Translations under genes and position numbers: made by a program
In this document: one piece after another, positions 1 to 8,673 of the stretch
Layout of the letters: each line of letters opens with the position of its first letter
Numbering within the stretch: the stretch's first letter is position 1
The notes under the pieces: generated by a model
What the model saw: only the letters and a program-made list of their open reading frames with translations
Told to the model about the DNA's origin: nothing
Databases searched by the model: none
Assembly: GCF_900996225.1 (NCBI RefSeq)
Contig: NZ_CAAJGL010000055.1
Coordinates: 91,526 to 155,525, forward strand
Length of the DNA: 64,000 bases
Source: Paraburkholderia sp. BCC1884
GTDB taxonomy: Bacteria; Pseudomonadota; Gammaproteobacteria; Burkholderiales; Burkholderiaceae
Direction of reading: 5' to 3'

Positions 1-1329
1 GATCGGCGCTTCCGGAATCGTCGCGTGATTGACGACACGCACGTCGCCAACCTGACCGGCCTTGAGCACACGAAGTTGCTGCGCGCTGTTGAGCAGATCG
101 GTGTAAAGCTGTGTATCGACCCGCACGTCGCGCAGCAGTCTGAGCGAGTTCTGCTCGGTACCCGGCAGCTTCTGTACCTGTTGATTCAGCTCGGCCTGCT
201 TGTCATGCAATCTCGCAAGCTGGGCATCGAGCGACGTGATCGCCGTATGGCCCGGCGCAAAACGCTGGCTCAAGTCGTCGCGTTGCTGCTGGAGATCGAG
301 CGTTTTTACCTCCGTCTGCGAAATCTGCTCGAGCAGCAGCTTGCTTTCCTCGCTCTGGTCGATCGTGCCGTTCTCATTGCGGAACTGGTTGTACTTTTCT
401 TCGGCCGTGTCGAGCTCCGCGCGCAATTGCGGCAACTGTTGCTCGAGAAACGCCAACGTGTGTTCCGCTTCGGCCGATTTTCTGTCGACGTTCTGCTTGA
501 CGTATTGCTGGGTGATCGCGTTGAGAATGTCGGCGGTGCGCCCGGCGTGCTCACCCGTGAGACTCACGCCGATCATGCCCGACTGCTTGGCTTTCTCGGC
601 GATGCTGAGCGAGCGTTTCAGTGTCTCGATGGTGGATTGCTCGGACATCTTCATTACCTCGAATTCCGTCGAGGAATGCGCCACGAGCTGATCGACCTTG
701 ACGACCACGCGGCCGTCGCCGAATGGCACGGAAGCGAGTTGCCCCACCTGTGCGCGCAAAATGAAACTGCCCGCGCGGGTCGCCAGGGTATAGGCGCCGT
801 CGCCCGCCGCGGTTAGCACCACGCCTTGCGATGCGAGTGACGACGGCAGCTCCAGTGCGCTGAGCGAGATCTGTTCTCCGCCCCACGCGAACTTCGGCAT
901 GCCGAAACGTGCGGGCGCCAACTCGCCTTGGGGCGCGTGGCGTGCAAGTGCCGCGCCGATCACGGGGAAGTATTTCGGTTTCGCGCTGATGTCCAGGTGA
1001 AGCTGCTGCACCGCTTGCGCGATGACCAGGTCCGAGTGAATCAATTCCATCTCGGCCGCCGTCGTGCCGCTCTTGTTGAAGATGGAAGCCAGTTCGCCGA
1101 GTGTTTCCTTGGCTTTCGCGGTCGACTCACTGTCTTCGACCTGAATCATCGCGTCGGCCTGGTAGACCGGCGTAGCCACATAGGCATAGCCCACCCCGAG
1201 CACGAGCGCCACAGCGGTCGTCGCGCCGATCAGCCGCCAGCTATGGGCCAGGTGAGACAAGTGGGAGGCGAGCGTTGCTCCGCCCATCCGATGGGAGCCA
1301 ATCGATTCGTTATCCAGGATAGCGCTCAT
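1..1329 (-). CDS. Wzc/GumC-type exopolysaccharide chain-length determinant / tyrosine autokinase (partial)
   Basis: The reading frame enters from the left edge, so only the N-terminal 443 residues are visible. They show a cytoplasmic tail, a first membrane segment at about residues 32-52 followed by the typical ATPVYQADAMIQ start of a Wzz domain, and a long periplasmic coiled-coil region rich in Gln, Glu and Lys. This is the architecture of Wzz/Wzc proteins, inner-membrane co-polymerases that set polysaccharide chain length. In this family a C-terminal Tyr kinase domain often follows; that part lies outside the window. The start codon at 1327-1329 has no strong Shine-Dalgarno but is the first ATG before the Wzz segment. 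It is the third gene of a manC-phosphotransferase-wzc operon, 104 bases after the preceding stop. Whether the kinase domain is fused cannot be seen. Confidence 0.85.
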   Translation of the reverse strand, partial: MSAILDNESIGSHRMGGATLASHLSHLAHSWRLIGATTAVALVLGVGYAYVATPVYQADAMIQVEDSESTAKAKETLGELASIFNKSGTTAAEMELIHSDLVIAQAVQQLHLDISAKPKYFPVIGAALARHAPQGELAPARFGMPKFAWGGEQISLSALELPSSLASQGVVLTAAGDGAYTLATRAGSFILRAQVGQLASVPFGDGRVVVKVDQLVAHSSTEFEVMKMSEQSTIETLKRSLSIAEKAKQSGMIGVSLTGEHAGRTADILNAITQQYVKQNVDRKSAEAEHTLAFLEQQLPQLRAELDTAEEKYNQFRNENGTIDQSEESKLLLEQISQTEVKTLDLQQQRDDLSQRFAPGHTAITSLDAQLARLHDKQAELNQQVQKLPGTEQNSLRLLRDVRVDTQLYTDLLNSAQQLRVLKAGQVGDVRVVNHATIPEAPI

Positions 1330-1433
1330 AGGGTACCAATCAAGACACTTCGGGTTATCCAGCTTCGAGCCGGCACGCCGCCCGCTCTGCTCTCTCACAG
1401 GGTTTTTGCCCTGTTTTTCTTGCTGCTTTTTCT

Positions 1434-2867
1434 TCAATACGCGTTGCGGTTCACCAGTCCGTGCAGCACCGTCGCGGCGACAATGCGCATGTCCAGCGCG
1501 AACGACCAGTGCCGCAGGTAGTACAGATCGTGCTCGACACGCCGTTCCATCTTCTCGACACGATCGGTTTCGCCGCGATGACCGTTGACCTGGGCCCAGC
1601 CGGTGATGCCGGGTTTGATCCGGTAACGTTGCAGATAGCCGCTCACGATCTTCTGATAGAGCTCGTCATGCTCGAGCGCATGCGGACGCGGTCCCACCAC
1701 CGACATATCGCCGCGCAGCACGTTGTAGAACTGCGGCAGTTCGTCGAGGCTGGTGCGTCGCAGCAGCGCGCCGACCCGCGTGATGCGTGGATCGTCGCGA
1801 GTCGCCTGCTTGAGGTGTCCCGCCTGTTCCGTGTGCAGCTTCATCGTGCGGAACTTGTAGATCCTGAACACGCGGCCGTCCGCGCCCTTGCGTTTTTGCG
1901 TGAAGAAAACCGGCCCGGGCGACGACAGCTTGACGGCGAGCGCCACGCTTGCGAGGACCGGCATCAGCGCGATCAGGGCAAGCGCCGCGAAGATCCGGTC
2001 GAAGATTTCTTTCTTCAACAAGGCATGCGCCGGCAACGGCGAACCCACCAGGCTGATTGCCGGCATCCCGATCAGATCGGTCACGCCGCCATCGAAAAGC
2101 GCCATGCTGCGCACATCGGGAATGAAGCGCACGTTCACGAAATCGTCGTGGAACTCGTTGACGAATTTGAGGATCGTCTGTTCTTCGCTGAGCGGCAGTG
2201 CGAGCCAGATCTCGCGCACCGCATGACGGCGGACGAAACCGACGAAGCCGTTGAAGTCGTTGAAAGTCGGGATGCGCGTGCGCGACACGTCGCTGCCGGG
2301 CCGCGCGTCGAACGCGGCGACCGCGCGAAAGCCGCTGCCCGGCGAGCGCCGGATGTTGCGTGCGATGTCGTGACAATGCGTCCCGCAGCCGACGATCGCC
2401 ACATGGCGAAGATTCAGACCCGCGTTGCGCACACGGGAAAGCACCGAACGTACCGCGAGGCGCGTCCCGATCAGACTGGCGCACGTAAAAACGGTCCAGC
2501 AAATGAACCACACTCGCGAGATCGACTCCGTGCGATGCAGCCCGAACAGCAGCACCAGCACTCCGATCTGCACGACCGCCCAGGCGAGCGCCACTTTCGC
2601 GGCCAGCAACAGCATCGAACGGCCGCGCCACGACTGGTACAGGCTGAAGACCGGGAACACGACCAACGCGAATGCCGCGGCGAAGGTCAGCAGCGTCATG
2701 TCGAGTCCCTGCGGCAGCGGATGATCGACACGCAGCGTCGAAGCAAGGCGTGCGCACACCACGATCGACACGACGTCCAGCACACGCACGACCAGTTCGA
2801 TCAAACCGGACGCGGCCGGCGCTTCCGGGCGAAACGCAACACTGCTCGTGGGACTGGTCGTACTCAT
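1434..2867 (-). CDS. Undecaprenyl-phosphate sugar phosphotransferase (WcaJ/BceB type)
   Basis: A 477-residue polyprenyl-phosphate hexose-1-phosphate transferase that would start exopolysaccharide repeat-unit assembly by moving a sugar phosphate, most likely glucose-1-P, onto undecaprenyl phosphate. The N-terminal half has four or five hydrophobic segments and a CoA-binding-like fold. From about residue 285 there is a membrane helix and a full bacterial sugar transferase domain with KFRTM, RRTSLDELPQ, NVLRGDMSVVGPRP and KPGITGWAQVNG. These are the conserved catalytic elements of the family. The length fits WcaJ/BceB/GumD homologues. A GGGAGA ribosome site precedes the ATG, and the gene lies 24 bases after manC in the same operon. 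The exact sugar donor is inferred from family members and cannot be read from the sequence. Confidence 0.92.
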   Translation of the reverse strand: MSTTSPTSSVAFRPEAPAASGLIELVVRVLDVVSIVVCARLASTLRVDHPLPQGLDMTLLTFAAAFALVVFPVFSLYQSWRGRSMLLLAAKVALAWAVVQIGVLVLLFGLHRTESISRVWFICWTVFTCASLIGTRLAVRSVLSRVRNAGLNLRHVAIVGCGTHCHDIARNIRRSPGSGFRAVAAFDARPGSDVSRTRIPTFNDFNGFVGFVRRHAVREIWLALPLSEEQTILKFVNEFHDDFVNVRFIPDVRSMALFDGGVTDLIGMPAISLVGSPLPAHALLKKEIFDRIFAALALIALMPVLASVALAVKLSSPGPVFFTQKRKGADGRVFRIYKFRTMKLHTEQAGHLKQATRDDPRITRVGALLRRTSLDELPQFYNVLRGDMSVVGPRPHALEHDELYQKIVSGYLQRYRIKPGITGWAQVNGHRGETDRVEKMERRVEHDLYYLRHWSFALDMRIVAATVLHGLVNRNAY

Positions 2868-2891
2868 GATGCTCTCCCGGTGCGCCTGCGC

Positions 2892-4451
2892 TCAGGCTCG
2901 CCCATACGTGTCGTCGAAACGGACGATGTCGTCTTCGCCAAGATAGGAGCCCGACTGCACCTCGATGATCTCTAGCGGCAATTTGCCTGGATTTTCGAGC
3001 CTGTGCGTGTTGCCGAGCGGGATAAACGTCGACTGGTTCTCAGTCAGAAGGAATTTCTCTTTGCCGCACGTCACGAGCGCGGTGCCGCTGACCACGATCC
3101 AGTGCTCGGCACGATGATGGTGGAGCTGCAAAGACAGTTGCGCGCCGGGATACACGACGATGCGCTTGACCTGAAAACGGCCACCGTGATCGATCGAATC
3201 GTAGTAACCCCACGGCCGCCGAACCTTGCGATGGACGTTCGCCTCGGGCGCGCGTTGCGCCTTGATGCGCGCGACCACACCCTTGATGTCCTGCACGTGC
3301 GCACGGTCGGCCACGAGCACGGCGTCGTCGGTTTCGACGACCACCAGGTTTTCCACGCCCACGCACACCACCAGTCGGCCCTCGGAATGCACGAGGCTGG
3401 AAGTCGAGCTGTCGAGTACCACGCGGCCACGCGCTGCGTTGCCGTCGGCGTCCTTGTCGAGCGCATCCCACACGGCATCCCACGAACCGAGATCCGACCA
3501 GCCGGCGTCGAGTTTGACGACGACGCCGTGCGGCAGCGCGTCGTCGGTACCGAGGCGTTCCATCACGGCGTAGTCGACCGAGTCCGATGGCGACAGCGCG
3601 AACTGCTCGCCATTCGGCCGGAAGAAGATGCCTTCGCTGGTACCTGCGGCGAACGCGGACGTGCATGCCTCGTGGACCGCCGGTTGCAAACGCTTGACGA
3701 CGTCGAGCCACACGGTTGCGCGGACGACGAAAATGCCGCTGTTCCACCAATAGTTGCCGGACTCGACATAGTGCGCGGCCAGTTCCGCCGCCGGCTTTTC
3801 CACAAAACGTTCGATGAGGTGAGCGCCGCCCGGCAGCGATTCACCCAGGCGGATATAACCGAAACCGGTATCGGGCCGCGTCGGCGGCACGCCGAGCGTG
3901 GCGATCGCGCCCGCCTGGGCCTCGCGCGCCGCCAGCGCGACGGCTGCCTGAAACGCATCGATGTCGGCAATCGCATGATCCGCCGGCATGGCCACGATGA
4001 TGGCGTCCTCGCCGTCCGCACACGCCGCCGCGGCGGCAAGCGTCAAGGCCGGCGCGGTGTCGCGCCGCATCGGCTCGACCAGGATGCGCGCGTTGACACC
4101 GCTCGCGCGCATCTGCTCGGCGGTGACGAAACGGTGCTCTTCGCCGCACACGATAATCGGCTCAGGCATCAACTCCCACGGACCGGGGAACCCTTGCAGG
4201 CGCTGCGTGGTGGCTTGCAGCAGCGAGTCCTGTCCGAGCAGGCCAATCAGTTGCTTGGGGAATTGTTCGCGCGACATCGGCCAAAGACGCGTGCCGGCGC
4301 CGCCGGCCAGAATGACCGGCGCGAGACGAACGGCGGGCGTGAAGACCGCCGCCGCGCCCAGATTGCCGTCCGCCGTGCTGTCGCCCGTAGAGAGAGACTT
4401 CTGAACGGCCTCGAGTACTGCCCGTTGCGCTTCTTCGACATTCCCGCTCAT
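2892..4451 (-). CDS. manC: Bifunctional mannose-1-phosphate guanylyltransferase / mannose-6-phosphate isomerase
   Basis: A 519-residue enzyme that makes GDP-mannose for exopolysaccharide synthesis. The N-terminal nucleotidyltransferase domain carries the pyrophosphorylase signature GGAGTRLWPMSREQFPKQ at residues 50-67 and a FVEKP motif near residue 215. The C-terminal cupin from about residue 405 has RRPWGYYDSID, QLSLQLHHHRAEHW and the type II phosphomannose isomerase core. Order and length match the AlgA/XanB/BceA/ManC family, with about 40 extra N-terminal residues. A GAGGAG ribosome site lies 9 bases before the ATG. It is the first gene of the minus-strand exopolysaccharide operon, and a perfect hairpin-forming palindrome lies about 55 bases upstream. 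Confidence 0.95.
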   Translation of the reverse strand: MSGNVEEAQRAVLEAVQKSLSTGDSTADGNLGAAAVFTPAVRLAPVILAGGAGTRLWPMSREQFPKQLIGLLGQDSLLQATTQRLQGFPGPWELMPEPIIVCGEEHRFVTAEQMRASGVNARILVEPMRRDTAPALTLAAAAACADGEDAIIVAMPADHAIADIDAFQAAVALAAREAQAGAIATLGVPPTRPDTGFGYIRLGESLPGGAHLIERFVEKPAAELAAHYVESGNYWWNSGIFVVRATVWLDVVKRLQPAVHEACTSAFAAGTSEGIFFRPNGEQFALSPSDSVDYAVMERLGTDDALPHGVVVKLDAGWSDLGSWDAVWDALDKDADGNAARGRVVLDSSTSSLVHSEGRLVVCVGVENLVVVETDDAVLVADRAHVQDIKGVVARIKAQRAPEANVHRKVRRPWGYYDSIDHGGRFQVKRIVVYPGAQLSLQLHHHRAEHWIVVSGTALVTCGKEKFLLTENQSTFIPLGNTHRLENPGKLPLEIIEVQSGSYLGEDDIVRFDDTYGRA

Positions 4452-4506
4452 CGCTCTGCACTCCTCGATAGGACTACGTCGTTGATCCGTGCGGCAAAAT
4501 CATTCC

Positions 4507-4529
4507 CATGAGGCGCGTGGCGCCTCATG
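4507..4529. promoter_or_regulatory. Perfect 10-bp inverted repeat upstream of manC
   Basis: CATGAGGCGC and GCGCCTCATG are separated by only GTG. The element starts 55 bases upstream of the manC start, so it would lie in the operon promoter or 5' leader. It could be an operator, a leader hairpin or an attenuator. There is no T-run next to it, so it is not a classical terminator. A weaker relative, GAGGC-N5-GCCTC, lies at 5377-5391 before the plus-strand gene. Confidence 0.6.
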
Positions 4530-5406
4530 AATCATGCAGTGCTCGCATCAATAGACTTGCAAATGGAAGACGTATGAGCAGACGTATTGCCGGCATGTAC
4601 CCGTCTTCCACACGCACGCAATCCATGAAAGCGCGCGCGAAACCTGATTCGATCCGGTGACGAAGCTGACCTCATTGACGCTACGCTCCGCGTCAACCCT
4701 GTCCACGCGACTACGATTGAAACCGCTTGTTGGCGACACCCGGCGGCGGCCCCGAAATCCGCATTGATCTTTCGGTAACTTGCCGCCGCACTCCTTGCGC
4801 AGACCGACCGTAACGAACTTTCCTCGGTTCCCTGTCGATCGTCTGTGTGCAGTGCATCATAGGCATCGCAATACTTCAACCGTATTTCCTGACCGAAATT
4901 CCCGACATGTTGGCGGATCGGGTGGGCATCAGGAAGTTCGCGTTTTCTGAATCCCCGTTTGTCCTGACATGGCAACGCCTACGCCAGGTTTGTGACAGCA
5001 ATTCGTTATCCAAACTATATTTCTTCGCGTCACGTGTTATCCGTCATCTCTACATGTCAATACTGTAAGGGCGAAGCGACCAACCAGGACAGCGTCCGGA
5101 TACGCGCCGCGTCGAGCACCGTGGCCGCATGATTCCACGCAATCCACTTACTTAACGTTACCCACCGAACTCTTCTCGCAAATTCATGCCGGTTCTGCTG
5201 CGAGATACCCCTACTCGACACACGGACTTGAATGTGTTGGCCGAATGCGCGTAACAGTTGGCTATTGTTCACTGCACAATTCGCGCTATCGTTGCACTCA
5301 CGTAGTCGCAATGCGTTTCAAACGGACCAACGGCATGGTTGCGCGTGCAACCGGATTGCCGGAAAGATCTAATCACGAGGCGCTGTGCCTCACTGTGTGG
5401 CCGACT
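4530..5406. other. Long intergenic region between the EPS operon and the plus-strand oxygenase
   Basis: About 880 bases with lower GC and poor third-position GC in every frame. Short open frames here, for example 4847-5068 plus, have no ribosome site or recognisable motif and look random. The region presumably holds the divergent promoters and regulatory sites of the exopolysaccharide genes. Apart from the palindrome next to manC and the weak GAGGC-N5-GCCTC repeat at 5377-5391, no definite element was recognised. Confidence 0.6.
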
Positions 5407-6141
5407 ATGAACGTAAAAGACCAAGCCCGTCATAGCAGTCTGATTGAAGTATTCGAGGACGTCGTACCCGCACCATTGCTTCTGACGATCAACGCAACGA
5501 TCGATGCCACCCAGAGCGACTGGCAGCCCGCAGACGGGCGCCGCGAAGCCGTCATGGCGCGAAGCTTCGCCGAACAGTTGCGTGAGAACGCCCGCTTCTA
5601 CGCGCTCGAATCACAAGTCTGCAGCGAGGCGCGCCAGTGGAGCGAGACGGCACTCAAGCGCGACATTTCCGATATGCCGCTTCACGTATTACGTTGCGTC
5701 GGCCCTGCGGCAGCCAAACAGAGTTATCTGCGTCACTTCGACTCGCACGTTCTGACCATGCTGATCCCGCTGCGCCTCGCCGAGCAAGGCGAGAGCAACG
5801 GAGATCTGGTGCTGCATATTCGCCAGCGCGCTGTGAAATGGGCGTTGCTGAACCTGCTGACGAAGATGTATCTGTTCTTCGAACATGGACTGCCGTTCTT
5901 TCTGCGCAGCGCGCTCGTGGCACGCAGCCAGTCGATTGAAGGCTGCGAGCGCATCCAGTGCATCCCCGGCAACGTTTACGTTTTCAACGGACTCGTCACG
6001 CTTCATCACAATCTCGATGTCGCCGTCGGCGAGCGGCGCACGCTGATCATTCACCACTACGACGCGGGCCTGAGTGTAGGCGCGCGATATCTCATGCGCT
6101 CGGTACGCAATCTGCGCGACCGCCTTGCATGGATCTATTGA
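5407..6141 (+). CDS. Putative 2OG-Fe(II) oxygenase-like protein next to the EPS locus
   Basis: A 244-residue protein not recognised as a named family. It carries the spaced residues of 2-oxoglutarate/Fe(II) dioxygenases: HFD with H110 and D112 at the start of the core, LTMLIPL in the next strand, PGNVYVFNG before a distal H200 or H201, and R211 in GERRTLIIHHY, eleven residues on. This matches the HxD...H...R pattern with the usual arginine that binds 2-oxoglutarate. There is no signal peptide, so it is probably cytosolic. The ATG at 5407 was chosen because upstream codons are poorly biased; earlier in-frame ATGs at 5311 and 5335 are possible, and no candidate has a strong ribosome site. It precedes a WcaI-type glycosyltransferase and may modify a sugar or protein of the exopolysaccharide system. 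The enzyme class is inferred from motifs; the substrate is unknown. Confidence 0.6.
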   Translation: MNVKDQARHSSLIEVFEDVVPAPLLLTINATIDATQSDWQPADGRREAVMARSFAEQLRENARFYALESQVCSEARQWSETALKRDISDMPLHVLRCVGPAAAKQSYLRHFDSHVLTMLIPLRLAEQGESNGDLVLHIRQRAVKWALLNLLTKMYLFFEHGLPFFLRSALVARSQSIEGCERIQCIPGNVYVFNGLVTLHHNLDVAVGERRTLIIHHYDAGLSVGARYLMRSVRNLRDRLAWIY

Positions 6142-6219
6142 ACTGAAGCCGCGCGCACTTGCCGCCGGTACTCAACAGTCCAGACCGGTCCATGCCGTCC
6201 GCTGGTCTACGGAGGATGC

Positions 6220-7491
6220 GTGAAAATTTTGATCTACGGCATCAATTACGCGCCGGAAATGACCGGCATCGGTAAGTACACCGCGGAGATGGCGGCCACG
6301 CTCGCAGGCCAGGCGCATGAAGTGCGCGTGGTCTGCGCGCCGCCGTACTATCCGGAATGGCGGATCGCACGTGGCTTTTCGTCGCGGCGCTACGCGCAGG
6401 AACAACGCGACGGGGTCCGCGTGTCGCGTGCACCGCTGTGGGTTCCTAGCCGGCCTCGCGGCCTGGGGCGTCTCGTGCACCTCGCGAGCTTCGCGCTGAC
6501 GAGTCTGCCTTTGATGGTCCGCCATGCGTTCTGGCGGCCCGATATCGTGTTCTGCGTCGCGCCGAGCCTGCTCAACGCACCGACCGGCTGGCTGGTTGCG
6601 CGGATCGCCCGCGCGCACGCCTGGCTGCACATCCAGGACTTCGAAGTGGACGCCGCGTTCAAGCTGGGCATCCTGCAAGGCTCGCTGCTCAAACGCGTTG
6701 CGCTGGCAGCCGAACGGGCCTTGATGACGCGCTTCGACACCATCTCGACGATCTCCGGCAAGATGCTGGAGCGCGCCTCGAGCAAGGGCATCGCCGCCGA
6801 GCGCCTCGTGCGCTTTCCCAACTGGGCCGACACCAGCGCAATCTATCCGCTTTCGCGCGTGAGCCGTCTGAAAGCCGAACTCGGCTTACCGGCGAGTTCG
6901 ATCGTCGTGCTCTATTCGGGGAACATGGGCATCAAGCAGGGCCTGGACATTCTTGCCGCCGCCGCGCTCGCCTTGAAGGACCACGCCGACCTCGCGTTCG
7001 TATTCTGCGGCGACGGACCCGCGCGCAGCGGCGTGCAGACCGTATGCGGCGACATGCCGAACTGCCGCATCATCGACCTGCGGCCTAAGGAAGAGCTCAA
7101 CGAATTGCTCAATCTGGCGGACATCCACGTCCTGCCGCAGCGCTCCGATGCCGCCGATCTGGTGATGCCGTCCAAGCTTACCGGCATGTTCGCGAGCGGC
7201 AAGGCGGTGGTCGCGATGGCCGAGCCCGGCACCGAACTGCACGACACGGTCGCGCCGCGTGGTGTCGTGGTGCCGTCCGGCAACGCCGCCTTGCTTGCCG
7301 ATGCAATCCGCCAACTCGCGGACAAGCCGGCTGAGCGGGCACGGCTCGGACGTGCGGGCCGCGCCTTCGCGCTGGCCTCGTTGTCGCGCGAGGCGGCATT
7401 CGCGGCGCTCGAAGCGCGCTTCGCAAAACTCGGCGGCGTACGCCACGACGTCACCGAGTCGTTCGAGGAAGTGGAGAACGAAGTCAGCTAA
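6220..7491 (+). CDS. wcaI: WcaI-type colanic acid/EPS glycosyltransferase (GT4)
   Basis: A 423-residue GT-B glycosyltransferase. The N-terminus MKILIYGINYAPEMTGIGKY and the following CAPPYYPEW are hallmarks of the WcaI family, which adds a sugar during exopolysaccharide repeat-unit synthesis at the cytosolic face of the membrane. The C-terminal nucleotide-sugar half contains VVLYSGNMGIKQGLD and, near residue 320, the acidic MPSKLTGMFASGKAV..AEPGTEL segment. Translation starts at GTG 6220 with GGAGG at 6211-6215. The gene follows the oxygenase-like gene by 78 bases and lies divergent from the manC operon, so it probably belongs to the same polysaccharide locus. Its stop overlaps the stop of the convergent small gene by 8 bases. 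Confidence 0.9.
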   Translation: MKILIYGINYAPEMTGIGKYTAEMAATLAGQAHEVRVVCAPPYYPEWRIARGFSSRRYAQEQRDGVRVSRAPLWVPSRPRGLGRLVHLASFALTSLPLMVRHAFWRPDIVFCVAPSLLNAPTGWLVARIARAHAWLHIQDFEVDAAFKLGILQGSLLKRVALAAERALMTRFDTISTISGKMLERASSKGIAAERLVRFPNWADTSAIYPLSRVSRLKAELGLPASSIVVLYSGNMGIKQGLDILAAAALALKDHADLAFVFCGDGPARSGVQTVCGDMPNCRIIDLRPKEELNELLNLADIHVLPQRSDAADLVMPSKLTGMFASGKAVVAMAEPGTELHDTVAPRGVVVPSGNAALLADAIRQLADKPAERARLGRAGRAFALASLSREAAFAALEARFAKLGGVRHDVTESFEEVENEVS

Positions 7492-7876
7492 GGCGACAAG
7501 GTCGACCACCTCGACCACCCTGACGACATCGCCGATAGCCGGTTGCAGCCTCAACGATTCTCCAGTCCGCCCAGGGGTCTGCGCGCGCCGGCGTCCAATG
7601 CCGCCACGACCCATGCGGCAACTCCACTTCCCGTTGCGCCGCCGCCAATCCCGCGATGAGGCCCGCGCGATCGTGGGCGATGCGATACACCGGCTTGGCG
7701 CGCTCGAAGCGCCAACTGTGCGCGAGTACGAAGCGGCCGCCAGGCCAATGCATCTGGTGTTTCCAGCCAGCCGCGTCACGCCGGAACTGCGGGCGTTCAT
7801 CGATCAGGTCGTGGCCGGATTCGGCCCGAGAGCGTGTGAAGCGCGCGGGCGAGCAAGGCTGCGGGCCGGCCTTCAA
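7484..7876 (-). CDS. Conserved-looking hypothetical protein, 130 aa
   Basis: Not recognised. The frame shows strong third-position GC bias from the start through about residue 105, better than the opposite strand, which argues that it is a real gene. The protein is soluble and rich in Trp, Arg and His, with no signal peptide, membrane segment or known motif. It is convergent with wcaI and overlaps its last 8 bases. The last 20 or so residues (YRRCRQGGRGGRPCRLS) have weaker codon bias, and no strong ribosome site is seen at 7876. An internal ATG at residue 42 is an alternative start. Confidence 0.5.
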   Translation of the reverse strand: MKAGPQPCSPARFTRSRAESGHDLIDERPQFRRDAAGWKHQMHWPGGRFVLAHSWRFERAKPVYRIAHDRAGLIAGLAAAQREVELPHGSWRHWTPARADPWADWRIVEAATGYRRCRQGGRGGRPCRLS

Positions 7877-8070
7877 TCGTCCGCTAGCAGCCTGCTAGCC
7901 GCCCTCGTCTCGCCTTTTACGACCCGCCAATCTCACCCCATTGCCCGCTAGAATGCCCGGCTTTGTCCGCGTCCGACGCGCCACAAGGCAAAATACGGGT
8001 TTTGCGCGTCTCACAGCGCGCGGCGCAAGCAGGACAGCTCGTCCTTGAACAGAGCCCCTCAGGAGCATTT

Positions 8071-8673
8071 ATGACCGATTCGAACCCCTCTTTCCTCGGC
8101 AGGATTTCTCTCGCCGTGAGCACGTTTTTCAGCATTCTCGGCGACGGCGAATTCGCCGCGAACGTACTGCGACTACGTAACCGCGGCACGGCTGCCAGCG
8201 CCGCGCCCGCGCCCGCCGCGACGCCAACGCCCGCGCCTGCTGCCGCACCGGCACCGGCACCCGCAGCCCAGCCCGCCCCGACGCTCAAGGAAGCCGGCCC
8301 CGACGCCGCCCTGCAACTGCTCGGCCTGCTGCAACGCGACGCGCGCTTCATCGATTTCGTCGAAGAAGACATCAAGGGCTATAGCGACGCCGACATCGGC
8401 GCGGCCGCCCGTCTCGTCCACGAAGGTTGCCGCGCGACGTTGCGCGAGCACTTCACGATCCGACCGGTGCGCGACGAAGCCGAAGGCAGCCGCGTCACGC
8501 TTCCCGAAGGTTTCGACGCCAGTTCCATTCGCCTGACCGGCAACGTCGTCGGCAAGGCGCCGTTCAACGGCAGCATCAGCCATCGCGGCTGGCGCGTCGA
8601 CGAAGTGCGTCTGCCGAAGCTGACGGCCAGCCACAACGCGACCGTGATCGCACCGGCCGAGGTCGAGCTATGA
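8071..8673 (+). CDS. DUF2760 family protein
   Basis: A 200-residue protein. Residues 1-35 form a hydrophobic/amphipathic segment (FLGRISLAVSTFFSILGDG). Residues about 40-75 are an Ala-Pro linker, and residues about 75-200 form the DUF2760 domain with LQLLGLLQRDARFIDFVEEDI near its start. The ATG at 8071 has AGGAG at 8061-8065. Its stop overlaps the next start (ATGA), which couples it to the two Hsp70 genes. No function is known for the family. Constant neighbourhood with these Hsp70s suggests a cofactor or client adaptor, possibly membrane-associated; this is inference. Confidence 0.85.
   Translation: MTDSNPSFLGRISLAVSTFFSILGDGEFAANVLRLRNRGTAASAAPAPAATPTPAPAAAPAPAPAAQPAPTLKEAGPDAALQLLGLLQRDARFIDFVEEDIKGYSDADIGAAARLVHEGCRATLREHFTIRPVRDEAEGSRVTLPEGFDASSIRLTGNVVGKAPFNGSISHRGWRVDEVRLPKLTASHNATVIAPAEVEL

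Noticed and set aside
4532..4975. 147-codon minus-strand frame upstream of manC
   Set aside because: Composition and third-position GC are not gene-like, and there is no Shine-Dalgarno.
4847..5068. 73-codon open frame in the long gap before the oxygenase-like gene
   Set aside because: No ribosome site, no codon bias and no recognisable feature.
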